A stretch of 32,309 nt of DNA, taken from contig JAEZVO010000066.1 in the NCBI GenBank assembly GCA_023443125.1, positions 1 to 32,309 of the forward strand, written 5' to 3'. The first letter of the stretch is position 1, and each line of letters begins with the position of its first letter. Below, one piece after another: positions 7,986-15,885 of this stretch. The position numbers and the translations under genes were made by a program. Source of the DNA: Actinomycetes bacterium. Its GTDB lineage: Bacteria; Actinomycetota; Actinomycetes; Propionibacteriales; Propionibacteriaceae. The notes beneath the pieces are model-generated. The model had not been told where the DNA came from. It searched no databases and saw only the letters and a program-made list of their open reading frames with translations.

Positions 7986-8897
7986 ATGCAGGGAAAAGGT
8001 TCCCCCACGGCGCGAAAATCGAAACTCTACAGGCGGGAACACCGAGTCGCTGCGCTGTTCATTGCGGCGCCGGTCGTGGGGTTCTGCCTGTTCACGGCGT
8101 ACCCGCTCGGCTACTCGTTCTATGCGTCGTTGCACGACATGAACGGCCTCGGCCACTCCTCCTTCGTCGGACTCGGCAACTTCGTCCAGGCATTCAACGA
8201 CCCCTACTTCTGGCAGGCGCTGGGCAACACGTTCTTCTACATGATCGGGATCCCGATCGGACTGGTGCTGTCCCTGATCCTCGCGCTCGCCATGAACCGG
8301 CGCATGCCCGGACGGAGCTTCTTCCGTGCGATCTACTACGTCCCCGTGGTCTCGTCGCTCGCCGCGATCGCCATCTTGTGGCAGTGGGCCTACAACGGCG
8401 ACTACGGCTTGGTGAACCAGCTGCTGTCCTACGTCGGCATCCAGGGCCCGAACTGGCTGATGGATGCCACCTGGTCCAAGCCGGCGATCATCATCATGAC
8501 GGTCTGGAAGGGCCTCGGCTACTCGATGCTCTTGTACTTGGCCGCCATCCAATCGGTCCCCCGAAGCCTGTACGAGGCGGCGTCGATCGACGGCGCCAGC
8601 TCCTGGCGGCAGTTCTGGTCGATCACGTTCCCGATGGTGCAGCCCGTCACCTTCTTCCTCGTCGTGACGAGCGTCATCGGAGGAGCGCAGATCTTCACGG
8701 AGATCAACATCATGACCCCCACCGGCGGGCCCGAGTGGAGCACCGCATCGATCGTCTGGTACATCTGGCAGAAGGCATTCCGCAACCTCCAGATGGGGTA
8801 CGCCTCGTCGATGGCAGTGCTGCTGGGCATCATCATCTTCGCGATTACGCTGCTGCAGTTCTACCTGAACCGGCGCAACCAGTTGGAGGTGGACTGA
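7986..8897 (+). CDS. ABC sugar transporter permease (MalF-like, CUT1)
   Basis: First membrane subunit of the importer, 303 residues with about six transmembrane helices. A short cytoplasmic N-terminus (MQGKGSPTARKSKLYRREHR) precedes the first helix (VAALFIAAPVVGFCLFTAYPL). The EAA loop that contacts the ATPase is present (EAASIDGASSWRQFWSITFPM, about residue 198 on). The start is ATG at 7986 with GGAAAGG upstream; earlier in-frame starts would overlap the binding-protein gene. It is followed after 1 nt by the second permease. No ATP-binding subunit gene is in the window, so a shared ATPase encoded elsewhere (MsmX-like) is inferred. Confidence 0.93.
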   Translation: MQGKGSPTARKSKLYRREHRVAALFIAAPVVGFCLFTAYPLGYSFYASLHDMNGLGHSSFVGLGNFVQAFNDPYFWQALGNTFFYMIGIPIGLVLSLILALAMNRRMPGRSFFRAIYYVPVVSSLAAIAILWQWAYNGDYGLVNQLLSYVGIQGPNWLMDATWSKPAIIIMTVWKGLGYSMLLYLAAIQSVPRSLYEAASIDGASSWRQFWSITFPMVQPVTFFLVVTSVIGGAQIFTEINIMTPTGGPEWSTASIVWYIWQKAFRNLQMGYASSMAVLLGIIIFAITLLQFYLNRRNQLEVD

Positions 8898-8898
8898 C

Positions 8899-9747
8899 AT
8901 GGCCATGTCGAGGAAGTCGAAGTACGCGGTGGGTAACCTCGTCGTCGCTGCGCTCCTGTTGGTGGGCGGCATCGTCATGGTCGCCCCGCTGCTGTGGATG
9001 CTCTCCACGTCGCTGAAGACCAGGGAATCCGTGTTCCAGCTGCCACCCGAGTGGATCCCAGCCGATCCGCAGTGGGGCAACTACCTGCGGGTGTGGGAAG
9101 CGGGGCCCATCGTCTCGGGCATCCTGAACTCGGTGACCGTGTCCTTCACCGTCACGGTGGTGGGCACCATCACCTCGACGATGGCCGCGTTCGCCTTCGC
9201 GAAGCTGCGCCTCCCGGGGAAGAACGCCATCTTCATCGGGCTGTTGGCCGCGATCATGATCCCGCTGCCCACCCTGCTGATCCCGCAGTTCATCATGTTT
9301 TCCAGCTGGAACTGGGTGGACACGCTGCTGCCGCTCATCGTCCCGGGCCTGTTCGGCAACGTGATGATGATCTTCTTCCTGCGTGAGTACCTGCGGTCGA
9401 CGCCCGATTCGATCATTGAGGCCGCCAAGATCGACGGCGCCGGATACTGGCGGATCTTCGGTGGCATCGTGGTCCCGCTGATCCGGCCGGCGATCGCAGC
9501 GCAGTTCATCCTGTGGTTCATGGCCGTGTGGAACGACTACATCGGTCCGGTGATCTACCTCAACAGCCCCGAGAAGCAAACGTTGCAGCTCGTCATCGCG
9601 AACTTCAATGCCACCTACGCGATCCAGACCGACTACCCGCTCATCATGACGGCGTCGGTGATCGCACTGGTCCCGATCTTCGCCATCTTCCTGTCCTTCC
9701 AGAACCAGATCATCGAGTCGGTCGCGCTGACCGGGACGAAGGGCTGA
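8899..9747 (+). CDS. ABC sugar transporter permease (MalG-like, CUT1)
   Basis: Second membrane subunit of the importer, 282 residues. After a short basic N-terminus it has a first helix (NLVVAALLLVGGIVMVAPLLWML), then WIPADPQWGNYLRVWEAG typical of MalG-type permeases. The EAA loop (EAAKIDGAGYWRIFGGIVVPLIRPA) is at about 174-198. GGAGG lies 9 nt before the ATG at 8899; an in-frame ATG at 8905 is a possible alternative. The gene begins 1 nt after the preceding stop and ends 4 nt before the GTG of the next gene, so the operon is tightly packed. Confidence 0.93.
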   Translation: MAMSRKSKYAVGNLVVAALLLVGGIVMVAPLLWMLSTSLKTRESVFQLPPEWIPADPQWGNYLRVWEAGPIVSGILNSVTVSFTVTVVGTITSTMAAFAFAKLRLPGKNAIFIGLLAAIMIPLPTLLIPQFIMFSSWNWVDTLLPLIVPGLFGNVMMIFFLREYLRSTPDSIIEAAKIDGAGYWRIFGGIVVPLIRPAIAAQFILWFMAVWNDYIGPVIYLNSPEKQTLQLVIANFNATYAIQTDYPLIMTASVIALVPIFAIFLSFQNQIIESVALTGTKG

Positions 9748-9751
9748 GATC

Positions 9752-10993
9752 GTGTCCACCCTCGAACACGTGCAAGCGTCCATGCCGCCGGCCACCGAAG
9801 GCACCTTCGGCGCCCACGACCCGACGGTGATCCCGGACGTCGACGGTACGTTCGTGATGGTGTCGACGGACACCCTGATGGTCGAGCCCGGCGCAGGTGC
9901 GGAGCTCCGTGTCTCCGACGACCTGGTGCACTGGCACTGGCTGGGCCGGGCGTTGACGGGGGTGCCCGCGGCCGCCCAGCACTGGTCCGGGGCTGAGGGG
10001 CTCTGGGCGCCGGAGATCGTCCATCGGCTCGGCGAGTTCCGGATGTACTACTCGGCGTCGACGTTCGGCTCCAGGACGTCCGCGATTGGCTTCGCCACCG
10101 CCCCCAGCGCCAAGGGGCCGTGGCAGGACCGGGGCGTCGTGCTGCAGACCCACCATGACACGTCCGTGATGAACGCCATCGATGCGGCGGTCGTCCAGGA
10201 CTCGCGCGGCGACGACTGGCTGCTCTACGGGTCCTTCTTCGGAGGGCTGCGGATCCTGCCGCTCAAGGAGTCGGGTTGGCCCGTCGCGGCCGACGAACTG
10301 GGCGTGCCCGTCGCGCGTCGGCATCCGGCCGACGACAACGGCGCGATCGAGGGCGCCCACATCTTGTGGAACCAGGACTCGGGCCGCTACTACCTGTTCT
10401 GCTCCTTCGACTCGCTGTTCGACGGCTATCACGTCCGGGCGGCTCGAAGCCGAGCTCTGACCGGCCAGTACGTCGACGTCCAGGGCCGATCCATGATGAT
10501 GGACGACGTGCCCGGCGGGCGCGCCGGCAACGTCCTGGTCTCGTCCCACGTGGATGTGGAGGGGCGGACGTGGCTCGCTCCCGGGCACAGCTCCCACCTG
10601 CGAGTGGGCGACGATCTGTTCCTGGTCAACCATGTCCGACACGGCGACGACCCCACGCGGCACTCCGCGCAGATTCGGCAGATGGGTTGGACCTCCACCG
10701 GCTGGCCGGTGGTGTCGCCTCGCACCTGGGGCGGGTACGTCGACGAGGAGGCCCCATTGCCGACGCAATGGGTGGCCACCGAGCTGCCCGACGATGGCCA
10801 TGCGCTCGCCGTGCCCCGCCCCGCGGACGTGGAGGTGACCGAGCGCCACGGCAATCAGGTGAAGATCCGTTTCGAGGGGCAAACCCTACCGGGCGTCGTG
10901 TTCCAGGACCGTGTGCTCGAGTGCGCGGTGGCCTCCGTCGCAGCCGTGGGCCCGGACGGCGCCACCGTCTGGTTCCAAGGGGCGAAGGATTGA
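9752..10993 (+). CDS. Cytoplasmic GH43 arabinosidase/arabinanase-like enzyme
   Basis: Intracellular GH43 (413 residues, no signal peptide) predicted to cut imported arabinan or arabinoxylan fragments. Catalytic candidates are Asp23 (AHDPTV), Asp144 (MNAIDAA) and Glu200 (AIEGAHI). WAPEIVHRLGEFRMYYSASTFGS (85-107) closely resembles the same stretch of the surface GH43 lipoprotein at 3846-4880. The two therefore appear to be related enzymes used on either side of the membrane. The last ~60 residues form an extra beta-rich segment as in GH43 proteins with a C-terminal domain. The start is GTG at 9752, 4 nt after the permease stop, with only a weak GAAGGG ribosome site, so expression is probably coupled. 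Substrate is inferred. Confidence 0.87.
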   Translation: MSTLEHVQASMPPATEGTFGAHDPTVIPDVDGTFVMVSTDTLMVEPGAGAELRVSDDLVHWHWLGRALTGVPAAAQHWSGAEGLWAPEIVHRLGEFRMYYSASTFGSRTSAIGFATAPSAKGPWQDRGVVLQTHHDTSVMNAIDAAVVQDSRGDDWLLYGSFFGGLRILPLKESGWPVAADELGVPVARRHPADDNGAIEGAHILWNQDSGRYYLFCSFDSLFDGYHVRAARSRALTGQYVDVQGRSMMMDDVPGGRAGNVLVSSHVDVEGRTWLAPGHSSHLRVGDDLFLVNHVRHGDDPTRHSAQIRQMGWTSTGWPVVSPRTWGGYVDEEAPLPTQWVATELPDDGHALAVPRPADVEVTERHGNQVKIRFEGQTLPGVVFQDRVLECAVASVAAVGPDGATVWFQGAKD

Positions 10994-10994
10994 C

Positions 10995-11633
10995 ATGCCG
11001 GGCGACGACGCGAGCAGCCGCGGCCTTGCCTCGGGAGCGATGGGCCTGCTGACGCTGCTCGTCGCTCCCGCCGAGGTGACCGCGGTCCTGCTCTGGGGCG
11101 CGGTGCGTGGAGGCATCGTGTTCGGGAGTGGCCCGGCGTTGCTGGGAGCCAGCGCCGCCTCGGGCGAGGTACTCACGGAGGGGCGCGAGGCGCGTCCCTG
11201 GGCCGCCGCGCGGGCGGTGATGGGGCCCGCCATCCGTCACTCGTGGACCCTGCTGGGGTGGGCCCTCATCGGGCTCGTCCTCAGCGTCGAGCTCGTCATG
11301 GCGCTGTTGGGGTTGCTGCCCGGCGGATGGTTGGTCGTCGTGCCGCTTGCGCTCGTGCTGGGCTTCTACCTGCGATGCGTCGTGATCCGCACCTCGCAGC
11401 TCGGTCCCGGCGCGGCTGCCGGGCCCGCGATCGCTGGGACGTGGTGGGGGACGATCCTGATGGCTGCCGCCGGTGTGCCCGACACGGCCCGGTGCCTCCT
11501 GGCGACGCTCGGTGTGGCGCTGGTGGCCGTCGTGGCTCCCGCCGTCGCGGTGGTGTGGGGGCCGGGGCTGCTGTGGCTGCTGGCGACCCGGGCCGCGCGA
11601 CGATCGTTGTCGTCGCTGGGTGGGGCCGGCTAG
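10995..11633 (+). CDS. Small integral membrane protein, possibly YesL/DUF624-like
   Basis: A 212-residue protein with about five hydrophobic segments (around 15-32, 80-105, 108-125, 150-165, 175-195) and no recognised catalytic motif. YesL-type (DUF624) proteins of this size commonly sit at the end of CUT1 sugar-transport operons; the resemblance is one of size, topology and position only. The start is ATG at 10995, one base after the GH43 stop. Its TAG overlaps the TAG of the convergent lacI gene on the shared palindrome CTAG (11630-11633), leaving no room for a terminator between the two operons. Function unknown. Confidence 0.6.
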   Translation: MPGDDASSRGLASGAMGLLTLLVAPAEVTAVLLWGAVRGGIVFGSGPALLGASAASGEVLTEGREARPWAAARAVMGPAIRHSWTLLGWALIGLVLSVELVMALLGLLPGGWLVVVPLALVLGFYLRCVVIRTSQLGPGAAAGPAIAGTWWGTILMAAAGVPDTARCLLATLGVALVAVVAPAVAVVWGPGLLWLLATRAARRSLSSLGGAG

Positions 11634-12664
11634 TGCGCGCCGCGTCCCAGCGTGGACTCGCGCGCCCGGAGCTCGAACGGCGCGTCGACACGCACGAAGC
11701 CCGACGCATCGGCTTGGCCGGCGAGCTTCTCGGCGATGCGCTGTTGCAGGAGCCGCACGGCCTCGCGCGCGATGTGCTCTCGGCCGGGCGAGATGGTGGA
11801 GAGCGTGGGGGAGACGTACGCGGCCTCCTCGATGTCGTCGAAGCCGATCACCGCCACGTCCTCCGGTACCCGCAGTCCCGCCTGTTGCAAGGCGTGCAGG
11901 CAGCCGATGGCGAGCGCATCGTTGAGGGCGAAGACCGCATCGAACTCGACCCCCGACGCGATGAGCGCCTCCGTCGCTTCGGCGCCCGTTTGGCGATGCC
12001 AGAGGCCCGTCTCCCGGATCAACAGCGGATCGACGGAGATCCCCGCACGCATGAGGGCCTCGACGTAACCACTTTGCCTGAGCGCCGCAGAACCGACCTG
12101 CTCGCCCTCATGGCCGCCGATGACTGCGATGCGTCGTCGGCCCAGACCGATCAGGTGTTCCGTTGCGGCCCGGGCGGCCTCGACGTTGCTCATGGTGACG
12201 TGGTCGTTGCCGTGGTCGAAGACCCGCTCGCCGAGCACGACGATGGGGTACTGCACACGAAACTGGCGCACGTCGTCCTGGCTGAGCGCGAGCGGGCTGA
12301 AGATCAGCCCGTCGAGGAGCTGGCGCACCGGCCCATGGAGCACGTCGATCTCGCGCTCGCGGACCGCGTTCGTCTGCTCGATGAGCACACGGAGCCCGTG
12401 CTGCTCGGCTTCCGTGATGACGGAGTCCGCCAACTCGGCGAAGTACGGCAGCCGAAGCTCCGGCAGCGCCAAGCCGATGAGCCCGGTGCGTCCCCGTCGC
12501 AGGTTGCGAGCGCTCAGGTTGGGCTCGTACCCCAGCTGCTCGATGGCTCGCAGCACCTTCGCCCTCGTCGACTCACGGATGTGCGGGTAGTCGTTCACGA
12601 CGTTGGAGACCGTCTTGACGGACACGCCCGCGAGCCTCGCAACGTCTTGCATGGTTGCTGCCAC
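11630..12664 (-). CDS. LacI-family transcriptional regulator
   Basis: Probable sugar-responsive repressor of the locus, 344 residues. The start is GTG at 12664 with AAGGAG 5 nt upstream; an upstream ATG at 12715 lacks a site. The N-terminal helix-turn-helix is MQDVARLAGVSVKTVSNVVNDYPHIRESTRAKVLRAIEQLGYEPN with the hinge helix ARNLRRGRTG. The periplasmic-binding-protein-like effector domain follows (IGLALPELRLPYFAELADSV, RIAVIGGH, VPEDVAVIGFDDIEEAAYVSPTLSTI). The gene is divergent from the GH127-GH27 gene (137-bp gap) and convergent with the transport operon. TACAACGATGTA at 6409-6420 has the symmetry expected for its binding site. The effector (arabinose or an arabino-oligosaccharide) is inferred. 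Confidence 0.92.
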   Translation of the reverse strand: MAATMQDVARLAGVSVKTVSNVVNDYPHIRESTRAKVLRAIEQLGYEPNLSARNLRRGRTGLIGLALPELRLPYFAELADSVITEAEQHGLRVLIEQTNAVREREIDVLHGPVRQLLDGLIFSPLALSQDDVRQFRVQYPIVVLGERVFDHGNDHVTMSNVEAARAATEHLIGLGRRRIAVIGGHEGEQVGSAALRQSGYVEALMRAGISVDPLLIRETGLWHRQTGAEATEALIASGVEFDAVFALNDALAIGCLHALQQAGLRVPEDVAVIGFDDIEEAAYVSPTLSTISPGREHIAREAVRLLQQRIAEKLAGQADASGFVRVDAPFELRARESTLGRGAH

Positions 12665-12801
12665 GAGGCTCCTTGCTGCTGTCGGGATGGGCGGCTTCGG
12701 CGCACCGTTCCTCACGGGCGCAGTTCGCAGGCTATTGTGCCACCACTCGCGCAGGAACGCACAGCCGATCGCTCGCGCCCAGCACCACCCAGGAGGTCAT
12801 C

Positions 12802-15800
12802 GTGATCGTCACACCTGTGTCCCCGTCGGCGGGCCGCATGCCGCTGGGCATCCCAGCCGTGGAGCTGTCCTCGTCGACCCTCTTGGGGACGATGCAGCAG
12901 CGCAACGTCGACCTGACCCTCCCGCATGTGCTGGAGCAACTCGAGGTGAGCGGGGTGATGGACAACTTCCGCAGGCTCGGGTCCGGCCAGCACCTGGGCT
13001 TCGTCTTCGCCGACTCCGATCTGTACAAGACGCTGGAAGCGATCGGCTGGGAGATCGCGCGCACCGGGACCGACCAGTTCGACCCGTTCCTCGAGCAGGC
13101 GCTGGGCCTCATGCGCGCCTGCCAGCAGCCGGACGGCTACCTGAACACGTGGGGGATGTCGGACAAGAGCCCCGGGCAGTGGAAGGACCTCGCCTGGGGA
13201 CACGAGCTGTACTGCGCCGGCCACGCGATCCAGGCGGCGGTCGCGCTGCGCAGGGCCGGCCGTCCCGAGTGCTTCGAGATCGCGAGCGCCTTGGCCGATC
13301 TGATCGTGGAACGCTTCGCCAAGGAGGGCACGTGCGGCCATCCGGTGATCGAGACGGCGCTCGTCGAGCTGTTCCGCGAAACCGGCCATGCGCGGTACCT
13401 GGAGACTGCCGCAGCGTTCCTCGAACGGCGCGGCAACCCGACGACCCACACGGAGCCCTTCGGGTCGGAGTACTTCCAGGACCACTGCCCCCCGGCGGCC
13501 GCCACGCGGGTCACCGGCCACGTCGTCCGTCAGCTCTACCTGGACGCGGGTTGCGTCGACGTCGCGGTGGAGACCGGCGACACCGACCTGCTCGACGCGG
13601 TCGTCGCGAGGTGGGAGCACGCGCACCGGCACTGCATGTTCATCACGGGCGGCATGGGCTCGCACTTCCAGGACGAGTCCTTCGGCGACGACTTCGAGCT
13701 CGCCAGCGAGCGGGCCTACGCGGAGACCTGCGCCGCGATCGCGGACTTCCAGCTCTCGTGGAGGCTGTTCCTCGCCACCGGGGATGCGAGGTATCCGGCC
13801 GCCATGGAGCGACTGGTCTACAACGCCATTCCCGCAGCAGTCTCCGAAGCCGGGACCGAGTTCACCTACGCCAACCCGCTGCAGGTTCGGCCGCACGCCC
13901 GCGCCGTCGAGTACAACTCGGGCAGGCTCCCGTGTTTCTCGTGCGCGTGCTGCCCGCCCAACCTCGCTCGCCTCATCGCCAGCCTGAGGTCCGCCGTCGC
14001 CTCCGTCGACGGGAACACACTGGAGCTGACCCTGCCGACGGCGGCGCGCATCGTCCTGCCCGAGGCAGTGGGCCAGGGCGAGCTCCGGACGGAGGGGGAC
14101 CTCGAACAGGGGCACCTCAGGGTGACCGTACAGGGCACGCTGCACCCGGGCGCGTCCATCAAGGTCCGCATCCCCCAGTGGGCTCGCCGGCCGGCACAGG
14201 TACCTCTCGCGGACGGCGGGGACCCCGACTGGCTGGTCCTGCCTCCCGGCGACGAGCACCGCATCGACTTCGACGTCCGTCCGCGGTTCGTCGTCGCCGA
14301 CCCGCGCGTCGACGCGGTGCGTGGATCCGTCGCGATCCAGTGCGGGCCGACCATCATGTGTTGTGAACCGCCCGACGACGTCGACGTCGATCGGCTGGCG
14401 GTCCAGACGGAGTACGCGCCGAGCGGCGGGCCGGAGGGCTGCGTCGTTCAGGCGCACGTCCTGGAGGAGCTGCCCCCGACGCTGTACGCCCCCGCAGGCC
14501 AGGGCGCGCTTCCGGTGCGGACGACGAGCGTGCCGCTCATCCCGTACCGGGAGTGGGGCAACGCCGGTCGTCGGCCCATGCGCGTCTGGCTGCCGATCGC
14601 TGACCCGGCAGCGCCGCTGGCCGGGGAGACGTTGCCGATGGGGTGGAACTCCTGGGACTGCTTCGGGGGGTCGGTCACCGAGAGCGAGGTGCTGGAGAAC
14701 GCGGAGTTCCTCGCTGAGCATCTTCGGGATGCGGGCTGGGACACCGTCGTGGTGGACATCCAGTGGTACGAATCCTCGCCCGGCACGCACGGCTACAGCC
14801 CCGAGCTGTCGACGTGCATCGACGCCTTCGGGCGTCCCGTCCCGTCGCCGGAACGCTTCCCGAGCTCCGCCGGCGGCCGCGGGTTTGCCCCGCTCGCCGC
14901 GCGGATCCACTCGATGGGTCTCCGCTTCGGCGTTCACCTGATGAGAGGTGTCCCGCGTCGGGCCGTCGAATCCGCCAAACCCGTGTGGGGGACGGATGCC
15001 ACGTGCGCCGACATCGCCGACGAAGCCGCGGTGTGCCCGTGGAATCCGGACAACGTCGGGGTCCGCGCGGACCACCCTGCCTCGGCCGCCTGGTATCGGT
15101 CCGTGATCCGGCAACTCGCGGATTGGGGCGTAGACTTCATCAAGCTCGACGATGTCCTCTACCCGCCCATCCAGCGCGCTGACATCGCCATGCTCGCGGA
15201 GGCCATCGAGGAGGTGGGGCGGCCGATGCAACTCAGCCTCTCGCCCGGCAAGCAGCTCTCCCTTGCGCATCTGGGGTTCCTCCGGGGGCACGCGACCATG
15301 TGGCGGATCTCCGATGACGTGTGGGACACGTGGGAGGCCATCGAGGAGCAGTTCCAACGTGCTGCTCGCTGGGCGCCCCACCAGCGCCAAGGAGCTTGGG
15401 CGGACCTCGACATGCTGCCGCTGGGACGGCTCGGGATCCGCGCCCACGTGGGTGAGGAACGAGACAGCCGACTCACCCTGGCGGAACAGCGCACGGTGAT
15501 GTCGTTGTGGGCCATGGCACGTTCCCCGCTCATGATCGGCGGGCACCTGCCGAAGACCTCGCCCGAGACCATCGCCCTCATCAACCAGCCGGAGGTGCTC
15601 GACGTTGCTAGGCGGTCGTCGGACAACCGCGAGCTCATCCGCGACGGCGACCTCGTCGTCTGGGCGGCGCGGCTGGACGGTGCGGAGATTCGCGCAGTGT
15701 TCTGGTTGGGCTCCAAGCCGCGCACGGTCCGCATCCACCCCGACGATCTGGGCGTGCACGGGACCCCCGAGCGCGAGTCGTGGGGCAAGACCATCGCAGC

Positions 15801-15885
15801 GTCCGACGACGGAACGCTCGCCATCGATTTGGAACCCCACGACGTGGCCTTGCTGCGGTGGGCCGGACACAAGGAGCACGAATGA
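12802..15885 (+). CDS. Two-domain GH127-GH27 beta-L-arabinosidase fusion
   Basis: A 1027-residue cytoplasmic protein joining two glycosidases. The N-terminal part (about 10-600) is GH127 (formerly DUF1680), the beta-L-arabinofuranosidase family. HELYCAGH is at 134-141, and the zinc/catalytic set has the spacing of the characterised HypBA1 enzyme: Glu292 (ESFG), Glu308 and Cys310 (ETC), Cys383-Cys384 (CACCPPN). The C-terminal part (about 612-1010) is a GH27-like barrel: MGWNSWDCFG at its start, DFIKLDD with nucleophile candidate Asp783, WRISDD with acid/base candidate Asp838 or Asp839. GH27 includes alpha-galactosidases and beta-L-arabinopyranosidases; the latter share the stereochemistry and fit the context. 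The start is GTG at 12802 with AGGAGG 5 nt upstream. Its TGA overlaps the next gene's ATG. Family calls are firm; the GH27 substrate is inferred. Confidence 0.88.
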   Translation: MIVTPVSPSAGRMPLGIPAVELSSSTLLGTMQQRNVDLTLPHVLEQLEVSGVMDNFRRLGSGQHLGFVFADSDLYKTLEAIGWEIARTGTDQFDPFLEQALGLMRACQQPDGYLNTWGMSDKSPGQWKDLAWGHELYCAGHAIQAAVALRRAGRPECFEIASALADLIVERFAKEGTCGHPVIETALVELFRETGHARYLETAAAFLERRGNPTTHTEPFGSEYFQDHCPPAAATRVTGHVVRQLYLDAGCVDVAVETGDTDLLDAVVARWEHAHRHCMFITGGMGSHFQDESFGDDFELASERAYAETCAAIADFQLSWRLFLATGDARYPAAMERLVYNAIPAAVSEAGTEFTYANPLQVRPHARAVEYNSGRLPCFSCACCPPNLARLIASLRSAVASVDGNTLELTLPTAARIVLPEAVGQGELRTEGDLEQGHLRVTVQGTLHPGASIKVRIPQWARRPAQVPLADGGDPDWLVLPPGDEHRIDFDVRPRFVVADPRVDAVRGSVAIQCGPTIMCCEPPDDVDVDRLAVQTEYAPSGGPEGCVVQAHVLEELPPTLYAPAGQGALPVRTTSVPLIPYREWGNAGRRPMRVWLPIADPAAPLAGETLPMGWNSWDCFGGSVTESEVLENAEFLAEHLRDAGWDTVVVDIQWYESSPGTHGYSPELSTCIDAFGRPVPSPERFPSSAGGRGFAPLAARIHSMGLRFGVHLMRGVPRRAVESAKPVWGTDATCADIADEAAVCPWNPDNVGVRADHPASAAWYRSVIRQLADWGVDFIKLDDVLYPPIQRADIAMLAEAIEEVGRPMQLSLSPGKQLSLAHLGFLRGHATMWRISDDVWDTWEAIEEQFQRAARWAPHQRQGAWADLDMLPLGRLGIRAHVGEERDSRLTLAEQRTVMSLWAMARSPLMIGGHLPKTSPETIALINQPEVLDVARRSSDNRELIRDGDLVVWAARLDGAEIRAVFWLGSKPRTVRIHPDDLGVHGTPERESWGKTIAASDDGTLAIDLEPHDVALLRWAGHKEHE

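Noticed and set aside
12712..15879. 1055-codon open frame antisense to the GH127-GH27 gene
   Set aside because: High-GC shadow of a strongly motif-supported gene; its translation is rich in Arg/Gly/Asp/His/Leu without any domain.
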